A stretch of DNA of 10,950 nucleotides from Caldifarciminota bacterium (GTDB taxonomy: Bacteria; Hydrothermota; Hydrothermia; B15-G9; WFZT01). The translations under genes and the position numbers were made by a program. Below, one piece after another: positions 1 through 6,120 of this stretch. The stretch covers positions 1 through 10,950 of the forward strand of contig JALXCE010000329.1 in NCBI GenBank assembly GCA_026991055.1, read 5' to 3'. Each line of letters starts with the position of its first letter. Within the stretch, counting starts at the first letter, position 1. Below the pieces are notes generated by a model. The model ran no database searches. It was not told where the DNA came from and worked only from the letters and a program-made list of their open reading frames with translations.

Positions 1-162
1 GGGCCCCCCAAAAGAATATTTTTAAAAATGTCTAATAATTCATCAGACAACTTAGCTACAAATTTTCAAAATTTTGTTGCATTTCTCGATTTGATTTTAT
101 AAATTCACTTTCCTCTGAACAGCGGTAAGAGTGTATTCGAATATTTCCAGATTAAATTATGC

Positions 163-190
163 TCTCCCCGCATAAATACTTGCGGGGAGA
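163..190. repeat. GC-rich palindrome, CTCTCCCCGC-type
   Basis: A perfect 10-bp stem (163-172 with 181-190) encloses an 8-base AT-rich loop. The arm TCTCCCCGCA matches the arms of the hairpins at 5291-5324 and 5948-5979, so this is a member of the same dispersed family. It lacks the TCACCCC leader seen in those copies. It is followed by no T-run, so a terminator role is unlikely. Confidence 0.7.
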
Positions 191-268
191 AGATAAAAAG
201 AGAGGGGGAACCATGAGTAATCAAACTTCCTTTACAACGCTGAGGAACGTCCTCATCCTAAATTTCTA

Positions 269-330
269 TTTTTCAAGCGGAAGACCCCCTCCCAAAACTC
301 TCCTCCACTTGCAAAGCAAGCAGGGAAAAT
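269..330 (+). repeat. Degenerate copy of the TTTCAAGCGGAA dispersed repeat
   Basis: The stretch beginning TTTCAAGCGGAA and continuing through a CCCCCTCCC block matches, in inverted orientation, the repeat at 5461-5531. After the block both copies have a C-rich arm, a GCAAAGC-type loop and a return arm ending in AGGGAAA. Here the return arm is shortened and only a 5-bp CTTGC/GCAAG stem (308-320) remains, so this copy looks decayed. Confidence 0.55.
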
Positions 331-393
331 AGATACAGTTGCCTCTCAAATATATATAGAACGAATTTCCAAACAAGCTCCCAGCGGGAATGA

Positions 394-418
394 TTGGTCG
401 CTTGCTCGATTATATAAT
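394..418 (+). promoter_or_regulatory. Possible promoter of the oxidoreductase gene
   Basis: A perfect TATAAT hexamer lies at 413-418, about 21 bases before the chosen ATG. The nearest -35-like hexamer is TTGGTC at 394-399, with a spacer of only 13 bases, shorter than the usual 16-18. If used, transcription would begin near 425, leaving a leader just long enough for the Shine-Dalgarno sequence. The poor spacing makes this tentative. Confidence 0.22.
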
Positions 419-425
419 TGGCAAA

Positions 426-431
426 AAGGAG
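426..431 (+). promoter_or_regulatory. Ribosome binding site fixing the start at 440
   Basis: AAGGAG lies 8 bases before the ATG at 440. Two further in-frame starts, GTG at 431 and ATG at 434, overlap or touch this motif and would be badly spaced. The site therefore selects 440, which also puts the Rossmann glycine motif at the usual distance from the N-terminus. Confidence 0.7.
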
Positions 432-439
432 TGATGGCT

Positions 440-1450
440 ATGCTGAGATTTGGGATCGTTGGATTCGGTATTATGGGTAGGTTGTATGGAAGGATAATTT
501 CTGAGTCCAGGAGGGCAGAGCTTGTGGCTGTAGCCTCCATAAGTGAATCTTCCCGGAATCTTGCCCGTAAAAAATATGGTGTGCCGACCTATGAGAATGC
601 AGTGGAGATGTATGAAAAAGAAGAATTGGACGCAGTTTATATTGCGACTCCCGATTTTTTGCACTTTGAATTTGCAAAAGAGGCTCTTTCCCGCGGCATA
701 AACATCCTGCTTGAGAAACCTATGACCATGAATGTCAATGAGGCAAGGGAACTTGTAAAAATAGAGGAGCAGTCAGAAGCCATTGGGACGATTAGGTTTG
801 GCAACAGGTTCTCACCTCCATTTCTGAAGGTAAAATCTGCAATTTCCGAGGGAAAGCTCGGAGAAATAGTATCCCTTAATGCAAGACTTAATGACACAAT
901 TTATGTGCCAACAAAGATGATCTTGTGGTCCGCCAAAACAACCCCCGCATGGTTTCTGATGTCTCATCTACTCGATCTTGCGTTTTATTTAACTGGTAAA
1001 AAACCTGTGAGAGTTTCGGCACGAGGTATTAAAAAGGTTCTCATATCAATGGGTATAGACACTTTTGATGTTATTCACTCCCTCGTGGAATATGAAGATG
1101 GTCAGACTGGTGTTTTCGAGACGGGCTGGATACTTCCTGAATCCATGCCATCTGTAGTTGATTCTTTTTGGGAAATTGTGGGAAGTAAATCCTCGGTTTT
1201 CATCAATTTAGGTGACCAGATGCTAACCTTTGCCGCAGGAAAATACGAGAAACCGGGCACAATAATGGTGGAGTTAAATGGAAAGCTCCAGGGCTATCTC
1301 GTCTATATGCTTGACCTCTTTATTGATGCCGTTCTGGGGAAGATAGAAAACCCCGTGCCACTCAAAGATGGCCTTATTAATGTCCTGACCCTTGACGCAA
1401 TCCATAGAGCATTGGAACAGGAGAGATGGATAGAAGTTGAAGGTGTTTGA
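440..1450 (+). CDS. Gfo/Idh/MocA family NAD(P)-dependent oxidoreductase
   Basis: A 336-residue cytoplasmic dehydrogenase of the Gfo/Idh/MocA family, the usual length for the family. These enzymes oxidise or reduce a carbon of a sugar, inositol or sugar-nucleotide with NAD(P). The N-terminal Rossmann fold shows G8-F-G10-I-M-G13 directly after the first strand. The hallmark EKP motif is at 92-94, with K93 the expected catalytic lysine. The C-terminal beta-sheet domain carries SHLLDLAFYLTG (175-186), where H176 and D179 occupy the family's active-site His and Asp positions. The glycine-rich lead-in usual before that motif is replaced by WFLM. Substrate cannot be read from the sequence, and no other sugar gene is adjacent on this strand. 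It appears monocistronic, with 217 non-coding bases following. Family assignment is secure; specific function is not. Confidence 0.93.
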   Translation: MLRFGIVGFGIMGRLYGRIISESRRAELVAVASISESSRNLARKKYGVPTYENAVEMYEKEELDAVYIATPDFLHFEFAKEALSRGINILLEKPMTMNVNEARELVKIEEQSEAIGTIRFGNRFSPPFLKVKSAISEGKLGEIVSLNARLNDTIYVPTKMILWSAKTTPAWFLMSHLLDLAFYLTGKKPVRVSARGIKKVLISMGIDTFDVIHSLVEYEDGQTGVFETGWILPESMPSVVDSFWEIVGSKSSVFINLGDQMLTFAAGKYEKPGTIMVELNGKLQGYLVYMLDLFIDAVLGKIENPVPLKDGLINVLTLDAIHRALEQERWIEVEGV

Positions 1451-1527
1451 GAATTTCCTTCGCAGGAATTTCTTTGTGGAATGGATCGTATCTTGAATTT
1501 TTATAATTTTAAGGGAAATCCTGCCAA

Positions 1528-1561
1528 GCTGGCCCCGCTTGCGAAAGCAAGCGGGGCCAGC
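1528..1561. repeat. Strong 15-bp hairpin with GAAA loop
   Basis: A perfect 15-bp GC-rich stem (1528-1542 with 1547-1561) closes on a GAAA tetraloop, a very stable RNA loop type. It lies 77 bases after the oxidoreductase stop and 106 bases before the next gene. The 3' side continues GAATTTTG, a weak T-tract, so it might act as a transcription terminator or processing barrier. Its loop-proximal arms (GCTTGC and GCAAGC) resemble the degraded copy near 308-320, so it could also be a dispersed repeat. The hairpin is certain; its role is not. Confidence 0.6.
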
Positions 1562-1667
1562 GAATTTTGTGGACTTTGTAAATTTCTCCCGGATAGAGCG
1601 GGACAACTGAGATGTGGGGAATTTCCCCTTGGTAATTTTTCCGCGTGATTTGCGTTAAAATTTAGCG

Positions 1668-1892
1668 ATGTATATTCTTGTGGCTCTTGGATTCATACTT
1701 TTCCTCGTCATTCTGTCAGGCAGGAAAGAGGTTTTCAAGCCGATTATCTTTATTCTCGCAATACCAATCCTACTGTGGATTCTCCTACGTGTGGCAATGC
1801 TTGTGGGAATTGCATTCAGGTCGGGTCTCGTAGGTGGCATTATCCTTGCAGCAGTAATTTTCTATCTTCTCAGGTGGTACTTTAAAAGATGA
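1668..1892 (+). CDS. Small hypothetical integral membrane protein
   Basis: A 74-residue, extremely hydrophobic protein that I do not recognise as a named family. Hydrophobic stretches lie at about 2-17, 24-47 and 52-69, separated by a GRKEVFK segment and a single Arg, and the tail is RWYFKR, giving two or three membrane helices. Its stop overlaps the start of the FetB-like permease in an ATGA arrangement, indicating translational coupling and perhaps a shared role or complex. There is no Shine-Dalgarno motif before the ATG. A TAAAAT hexamer at 1656-1661 sits 6 bases upstream, where a -10 element would be expected if the mRNA were leaderless. Open frame, hydrophobicity and tight packing support a real gene; function unknown. 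Confidence 0.7.
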   Translation: MYILVALGFILFLVILSGRKEVFKPIIFILAIPILLWILLRVAMLVGIAFRSGLVGGIILAAVIFYLLRWYFKR

Positions 1893-2635
1893 TCAAGGGA
1901 GTTTTAGCCGCATATCTCCTTCTTTTGATCCCTGCCGTAATTTCATGGATTGAAAAGTTACGGCTGGAAAAGGACATCGTTATCTCCAGTTTACGGGCTC
2001 TCGTTCAACTTCTAATTCTTTCATCTGTCATTCTCTATTTCTTCAAACTCCCCGTAATTTTCAACATACTTTTTGTGTTCCTGATGCTCATTTCAGGTTG
2101 TATTATCGCAACAGAGCGAGGTAGAGGAGTGCCTAAGTCCTTCCTCATCTCATTCGTTGCCATGTTCGTCAGTTTTTTGCCTGTTTTTATCCTTCTATTT
2201 TTCACAGGTGTGCTGAAACTTGTTCCCAACATTTTTGTCCCAATCTCGGGCATGCTACTGGGAAATGCAACCAAGGCTCTATCCCTTGTATTTAACAGAA
2301 CAAAGAAGCAGGTTGAGGAGAATCACGAGATAATCGAGGCCGCTTTCCTCGATGGAGCGGGATACATTGAGGCCTCAAAGATTTTTATGATTGATGTGAT
2401 GAATGTGGCTCTCATCCCCCAGATTGATGGACTCAAAATCCTCGGAATAGTGCACATTCCGGGCACCATGGCGGGACTTTTGATAGGGGGAGTAAAGCCC
2501 ATTGATGCTGCCTTTTATCAGCTGATTGTTGCCTATTCCATTGCCTCGATTTATGTTTTTACAACATTCATTGGAGCATACTTAAGCTTTCTGCTCCTCT
2601 TGAAAAAACGTTATGAACAGACAGCGGGTTTATAA
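1889..2635 (+). CDS. fetB: FetB/YbbM-like ABC transporter permease (UPF0014)
   Basis: A 248-residue polytopic inner-membrane protein resembling the UPF0014 family, whose E. coli member FetB (YbbM) pairs with ATPase FetA and is implicated in iron export. About six or seven hydrophobic segments are visible, at roughly 4-20, 34-52, 56-74, 85-108, 174-200 and 212-237. Family hallmarks are the VPISGMLLGNATKA block (117-130) and the conserved C-terminal stretch from ALIPQIDGLK (174) through PGTMAGLLIGGV (191-202) to DAAFYQLIVAY (206-216). The polar segment at 140-165 is the expected ATPase-contacting loop. Its start overlaps the upstream small membrane gene by 4 bases, and its end overlaps purN by 23 bases. 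No FetA-type ATPase is in the window, so the partner must be encoded elsewhere or differ. Iron as substrate is inferred from the family only. Confidence 0.82.
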   Translation: MIKGVLAAYLLLLIPAVISWIEKLRLEKDIVISSLRALVQLLILSSVILYFFKLPVIFNILFVFLMLISGCIIATERGRGVPKSFLISFVAMFVSFLPVFILLFFTGVLKLVPNIFVPISGMLLGNATKALSLVFNRTKKQVEENHEIIEAAFLDGAGYIEASKIFMIDVMNVALIPQIDGLKILGIVHIPGTMAGLLIGGVKPIDAAFYQLIVAYSIASIYVFTTFIGAYLSFLLLLKKRYEQTAGL

Positions 2636-3197
2636 ACTTATAGTCCTTGCCTCGGGAAACGGCTCGAATTTTGAGGCAATCGTGCGTCACATAAGGGATG
2701 AGAATCTACCCCTGAAGGTAACTTATCTGCTTACGGACAATCCAGAGGCCTATGCACTAAAGAGAGCCGAAAGGCTTGGTATCCCTTCAAAGATTCTCGA
2801 TTACAAAAGTTTCGGTAATAGAGACGAATACAACAGAGCGCTTCTTAAATTTTTGAAATCACTCGATTTTGACCTGATTGTGCTCGCAGGATACATGCGA
2901 ATTCTGCCACCATTCATTGTGAGAGAATTCTGTAGGAAAATAATCAATATCCATCCATCACTTCTACCGGCCTTTCCGGGGTTGCATGCCATTGAGAAGG
3001 CTTATAAATACGGTGTGAAGGTGACAGGGGTTACTGTCCACTATGTTGATGAGGGAGTTGATACAGGTCCGATAATTATGCAGGAATGCGTAAAAATTGA
3101 AGATAACGATACACTCGAGACGCTGGAAGAAAAAATCCACAAAATTGAGCACGAAATCTATATCAAGGCCATCAAGAAGGTTTTGCTGAAAAATTGA
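2613..3197 (+). CDS. purN: Phosphoribosylglycinamide formyltransferase (PurN)
   Basis: GAR transformylase catalyses the third step of de novo purine synthesis: transfer of a formyl group from 10-formyltetrahydrofolate to glycinamide ribonucleotide, in the cytoplasm. The 194-residue length is close to the family norm of about 190-210. The phosphate-binding motif SGNGSN is at 14-19. The catalytic triad is intact: N112 and H114 in INIHPSLLPAFPG (111-123), and D150 in VDEGVDTGPI (145-154), matching E. coli N106, H108 and D144. The folate-pocket segment LAGYMRIL (91-98) is also present. The ATG at 2613 is the only possible start, because an in-frame TGA lies 12 bases upstream; no good Shine-Dalgarno is seen, and the 23-base overlap with the permease suggests coupled translation. 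No other pur gene is adjacent, so it is separated from its pathway. Identification is very secure. Confidence 0.96.
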   Translation: MNRQRVYKLIVLASGNGSNFEAIVRHIRDENLPLKVTYLLTDNPEAYALKRAERLGIPSKILDYKSFGNRDEYNRALLKFLKSLDFDLIVLAGYMRILPPFIVREFCRKIINIHPSLLPAFPGLHAIEKAYKYGVKVTGVTVHYVDEGVDTGPIIMQECVKIEDNDTLETLEEKIHKIEHEIYIKAIKKVLLKN

Positions 3198-5140
3198 GAC
3201 TCACGTTCAAAACTCCCCGGGACTATGCTACATATTTCAAACGACTCGTTGAGCTTGAAAGGGATGCCGAAAAGCAGTTTCATATTAATGAAATAAAAAG
3301 GCTCTCTGGCAGAGAGAGGGAAAGGATTGGCCGGGCAATTTTGAGAACACGGGCGCACAGGGCCGGCCAGCTCGTAGGTGGATTTAAGCTCTACCGGTTC
3401 TGGCGAGCAGATATGCCGGACCACCAGATCAACGTCGGAGACGTAGTTCTCGTAAGTGTCAAAAATCCGCTCCGCGACGGCATAGAGGGGACTGTTTACG
3501 AAAAAGGTCAGAGTTATCTTACCGTTGCCTTTCCTGAAGATACCCAGCTCAAAATTTCAAAGAGACTTTTTCGAATTGACCTCTACATCAATGACATCAC
3601 TTTCAGGCGAATGCTGGATACGCTTACCCTCATCGAAAACGGTGTCTCTAATTTCCCAATAGAAATACTCCTTGGCAAAGGGGAAATTCAGGTGAAGGAG
3701 GGAGATTTCGACGATGAGGTTTTAAATGAATTCCAAATTGAGGCGGCAAGGCTTGCAATTGGGAGCTTTCCGGTTTTTCTCATTCATGGGCCTCCCGGGA
3801 CTGGCAAAACAACCACGCTTGTTAAAATTATGAAAGCCCTTGTTTTGAAAGGAGAAAAGGTCCTTGCCACTGCCGACAGTAACAATGCGGTGGACAATAT
3901 TGTGGAGGGTTTGATAAGGGAAGGTGTACAGGTTACAAGGATCGGACACCCTGCAAGGTTAAAACGCGAGCTTATCGAGGTTTCTCTCGATTACAAAGTG
4001 GAGAAGCATTCTGATTACGGGAGGCTCAGCGAAATAAATGCTAAGATTGATGAAATAAAAGCTCATCAGAGCAAATTTAAAAAGCCCGTTCCAGCTTTCA
4101 GACGTGGACTCAGTGATGAAGAGATTTTGAAATATGCGAAGCAGGGGAGGGGAGTGCGGGGTGTGAGTGCCAGAACCATCAAATCTATGGCCAGGTGGAT
4201 TGAAAAGCAGAGGGAATTAAATGAGCTCTATGAGAAGAGGGACTCCCTTGTTTCAGGGATAATCCGTGAGATTCTGGACAAAACCGAAGTGATATGCACG
4301 ACAAATTCAACGGCTGGCAGTGACATTCTTTTAGATAGAAGGTTTGATGTGGTGGTAATAGATGAGGCCACTCAGGCCACAGAACCTTCGTGTTTGATAC
4401 CCCTTATAAAGGCAAGAAAGGCCATCATGGCAGGTGACCATAAACAGCTTCCACCCACTATTTTGAACCCTGATGCTGGTGCCCTTTCCTTTACTCTTTT
4501 TGAGCGTCTTGTAAGGCTCTTCCCGAAGGCCACTTACATGCTTCGCATTCAGTACAGGATGAACGAAACCATTATGAAGTTTCCATCGGAGAAATTTTAC
4601 AATGGTGCCCTGATCGCTGCTGAATCGGTGAAGGACATAAAGCTGAGCGATCTTTTAAAAAGTCTTCCTCGGCATCCGGCACTTGATGATACCCCTGTGG
4701 TTTTTATTGATACAGGTGGAAAATTTTTGGAGAAGACCCGGCCGGGCAGCTTTTCGAAATACAACCCTGAGGAGGCAAGGCTCGTTAAGGAAATTGTGGA
4801 TAAGCTTGTGGAAGCCGGGCTTCCTGCTGAAAAAATTGGCGTAATAACTCCCTACAAAGACCATGAAGATTATTTGAAGAGCAGGATAAAAGACGTGGAG
4901 ATTCATACGGTTGATGGATTTCAGGGGAGAGAAAAGGAGGTCATTGTGCTATCCCTTGTAAGGTCCAATCCTCAGGAGGAGATTGGATTTTTGAGTGATT
5001 TGAGAAGATTAAATGTCGCGATTACGCGGGCAAAGAGAAAGTTGATCATTATCGGAGACCAGAGCACCCTATCATCCCATCCTGTTTATCAAGATTTGCT
5101 TGAGTTTATTAAGAAATCTGGGAAAATGGTAAGGGTGTAG
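3194..5140 (+). CDS. Upf1/IGHMBP2-like superfamily 1B DNA/RNA helicase
   Basis: A 648-residue ATP-dependent helicase of the Upf1-like branch of superfamily 1, which includes eukaryotic IGHMBP2, Upf1 and Dna2 and many archaeal and bacterial relatives; these move 5' to 3' on single-stranded nucleic acid. Motifs are complete: Q-motif glutamine 181, Walker A GPPGTGKT (199-206), motif Ia ATADSNNAVDNI (225-236), Walker B VVVIDEATQ (386-394), motif III AGDHKQLPPT (413-422), motif IV IQYRMNE (452-458), motif V TVDGFQGREKE (572-582) and motif VI LNVAITRAKRKL (606-617). Residues 1-175 form the N-terminal beta-barrel region typical of the family, and 265-360 a charged helical insertion corresponding to the 1B/1C or stalk region. 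The TTG start overlaps the purN stop (TTGA); no in-frame ATG or GTG lies nearby, and a weak AAGAAGG is 13 bases upstream. Role in repair, replication or RNA metabolism cannot be decided here. Confidence 0.93.
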   Translation: MRLTFKTPRDYATYFKRLVELERDAEKQFHINEIKRLSGRERERIGRAILRTRAHRAGQLVGGFKLYRFWRADMPDHQINVGDVVLVSVKNPLRDGIEGTVYEKGQSYLTVAFPEDTQLKISKRLFRIDLYINDITFRRMLDTLTLIENGVSNFPIEILLGKGEIQVKEGDFDDEVLNEFQIEAARLAIGSFPVFLIHGPPGTGKTTTLVKIMKALVLKGEKVLATADSNNAVDNIVEGLIREGVQVTRIGHPARLKRELIEVSLDYKVEKHSDYGRLSEINAKIDEIKAHQSKFKKPVPAFRRGLSDEEILKYAKQGRGVRGVSARTIKSMARWIEKQRELNELYEKRDSLVSGIIREILDKTEVICTTNSTAGSDILLDRRFDVVVIDEATQATEPSCLIPLIKARKAIMAGDHKQLPPTILNPDAGALSFTLFERLVRLFPKATYMLRIQYRMNETIMKFPSEKFYNGALIAAESVKDIKLSDLLKSLPRHPALDDTPVVFIDTGGKFLEKTRPGSFSKYNPEEARLVKEIVDKLVEAGLPAEKIGVITPYKDHEDYLKSRIKDVEIHTVDGFQGREKEVIVLSLVRSNPQEEIGFLSDLRRLNVAITRAKRKLIIIGDQSTLSSHPVYQDLLEFIKKSGKMVRV

Positions 5141-5158
5141 GGGGTAGCTCATCTCTGA

Positions 5159-5188
5159 TTTTTCCCCACGTTTGGGGTGTGGGAAAAA
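5159..5188. terminator. Possible terminator hairpin after the helicase gene
   Basis: TTTTTCCCCAC pairs with GTGGGAAAAA with one bulged C around a 9-base loop, 18 bases after the helicase stop. It is followed by GATTTTCG, a short T-tract. The A/T flanks make it look usable from both strands, as expected between converging units, but the T-run is weak. Confidence 0.35.
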
Positions 5189-5264
5189 GATTTTCGTGGG
5201 CAAGAAATATCATTTAACAAAATTGTCCACTTAATGGTATTTTTGAAATCATGTATGTTGGAAA

Positions 5265-5324
5265 TTTAAGTTGTAGCCCCTCACCCCAACCCTCTCCCCG
5301 CATGAGAATTTATGCGGGGAGAGG
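5265..5324 (+). repeat. Palindromic repeat with TCACCCCAACCC leader, copy 1
   Basis: A leader running from TTAAGTTGTAG into CCCCTCACCCCAA is followed by a perfect 13-bp stem (5291-5303 with 5312-5324) around an 8-base AT-rich loop. The leader is shared with 5541-5590 and 5921-5979, which shows that the repeat unit is more than the hairpin. Confidence 0.8.
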
Positions 5325-5460
5325 AAGTTTATGGATGCGAGGCCAAATGATTAGATTTGCGATTTAAGTCCAAAGGCTAAGCAAATTGTAATAGCAACAC
5401 ACAGAACACAAGGAAGAACTATTCTAACAAGCGGAGCCTGTGATCTTTCTATGCAACATA

Positions 5461-5531
5461 AAACTTTCCCTCCCCCACAGGCTTTGCCTGTGGGGGAGGG
5501 ATTCAAGGGAGGGGGTATTCCGCTTGAAATC
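5461..5531 (-). repeat. Long palindromic repeat, TTTCAAGCGGAA type
   Basis: A perfect 16-bp stem (5467-5482 with 5486-5501) with a 3-base TTT loop is followed on the plus strand by AGGGAGGGGGTATTCCGCTT. Read on the minus strand the unit is TTTCAAGCGGAA, a CCCCCTCCC leader, then the hairpin. The stretch at 269-330 is a decayed copy in the opposite orientation. Confidence 0.75.
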
Positions 5532-5540
5532 TTAAAAAAA

Positions 5541-5590
5541 TTCAAGATGTAAACCCTCACCCCAACCCTCTCCCGCAAGCGGGAGAGGGA
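5541..5590 (+). repeat. Palindromic repeat with TCACCCCAACCC leader, copy 2
   Basis: TTCAAGATGTAAA precedes CCCTCACCCCAA and then a perfect 11-bp stem (5566-5576 with 5579-5589) built on CCCTCTCCCGC with a minimal AA centre. Leader and left arm agree with copy 1; the centre of the hairpin differs. Confidence 0.8.
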
Positions 5591-5684
5591 GATTAGTTAA
5601 TTTTGGATGTTTGTTGGATTCCGATTGTGAATCGCACCATATTTAATCAAAATGGCCTCGGAAAATCTAAAATATCTTCACCCA

Positions 5685-5722
5685 TTCCACCCCAGCCCTC
5701 CCTTCCCGGAGGGAAGGGAGGG
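5685..5722 (+). repeat. Palindromic repeat, CCACCCCAG leader variant
   Basis: A CCACCCCAG leader is followed by a perfect 12-bp stem (5696-5707 with 5711-5722) around GGA. The arm CCCTCCCTTCCC differs from the CTCTCCCCGC family, but the leader-then-hairpin layout is the same. Confidence 0.7.
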
Positions 5723-5782
5723 AGTTCTATTGGCGTTTAGGCTAGCAAGACAGTCTGAAACTTTCACCTGAAATCCCAAAAT

Positions 5783-5818
5783 CCCCTCCTTCCTCGAGGA
5801 AGGAGGGGTTAGGGGAGA
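5783..5818 (-). repeat. Palindromic repeat, inverted-orientation variant
   Basis: A perfect 26-base palindrome (5783-5795 with 5796-5808) centred on CTCGAG is followed by GTTAGGGGAGA. On the minus strand this reads as a TCTCCCCTAAC leader then the hairpin, so the unit lies in the opposite orientation to its neighbours. Confidence 0.7.
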
Positions 5819-5920
5819 ATGGTGAATGAAAAAATCAAAGTTTGGCTTAAAATCCGCACATTCAAAGAATTAAAAACACGAAAGCTAATATTCAACTTTT
5901 GGGTTTATAAAATGAATGAT

Positions 5921-5979
5921 TTTTCAGATGTATCCCCTCACCTCAATCCTCTCCCCGCGAGTATTAATGCGGGGAGAGG
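5921..5979 (+). repeat. Palindromic repeat with TCACCTCAATCC leader, copy 3
   Basis: TTTTCAGATGTAT precedes CCCCTCACCTCAAT, a slightly diverged form of the leader, then a perfect 11-bp stem (5948-5958 with 5969-5979) around a 10-base AT-rich loop. The arm CCTCTCCCCGC is identical to the start of copy 1. Confidence 0.8.
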
Positions 5980-6120
5980 AAATTCTAAGGGGTTAGCTTT
6001 GCAGTGTTCAAAAAAATACTTTCTTCTCGGCGTTAAACACAGAGAAATGTAAAATTGAGCATTTCCTTCAAAAGTTTATTACATAATTTGGCTTTAGACC
6101 CTGCTCTACGACACCGACCC

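Larger units (their letters stand above)
1..439. other. Non-coding AT-rich leader with palindromic repeats
   Basis: No plausible gene is visible on either strand. The first 160 bases are AT-rich and without recognisable structure apart from short A/T palindromes near 60-80. One GC-rich hairpin (163-190) and one degenerate copy of a longer dispersed repeat (269-330) are annotated separately. The final 50 bases contain a TATAAT hexamer and the Shine-Dalgarno sequence of the next gene, so the right end is probably its promoter and leader. No tRNA or riboswitch-like fold was recognised. Confidence 0.6.
5141..6120. other. Convergent intergenic region rich in palindromic repeats
   Basis: This 980-base stretch separates the plus-strand helicase gene from the minus-strand operon end. 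I find no credible gene. Open frames crossing it are built from repeat sequence, lack ribosome sites and encode low-complexity Pro/Leu/Ser-rich peptides. Six perfect GC-rich palindromes lie between 5291 and 5979 in otherwise AT-rich DNA. Transcription from both sides would enter this zone, so the hairpins may also protect or end the two mRNAs. About 140 bases at the right end (5981-6120) contain only AT-rich sequence with no clear hairpin. Confidence 0.7.

Noticed and set aside
309..337. Alternative promoter TTGCAA, 17 bases, GATACA
   Set aside because: The spacing is ideal but the hexamers match consensus poorly and part lies inside the degenerate repeat.
339..360. TTGCCT with TATATATAGA as a promoter
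   Set aside because: Only about 6 bases separate the two elements, far too few for a sigma-70 type promoter.
1451..1480. Terminator directly after the oxidoreductase gene
   Set aside because: TTCCT and AGGAA give only a 5-bp stem around TCGC with a mixed T/G tail, too weak to call.
1274..1606. Minus-strand open frame of 110 codons over the end of the oxidoreductase gene and the hairpin
   Set aside because: It is antisense to conserved coding sequence and runs through the GAAA-loop hairpin; no motif or ribosome site is visible.
5351..5578. Minus-strand open frame of 75 codons
   Set aside because: It is made largely of palindromic repeat sequence, has no ribosome site, and encodes a Pro/Gly/Cys-rich peptide with no domain.
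5265..5979. Possible CRISPR array
   Set aside because: The hairpins are irregularly spaced, differ in sequence and orientation, and have no uniform spacers or adjacent cas genes.
5819..6052. Plus-strand open frame of 77 codons
   Set aside because: It crosses the hairpin at 5948-5979, translates the repeat leader as a Pro/Leu-rich stretch, and lacks a Shine-Dalgarno.
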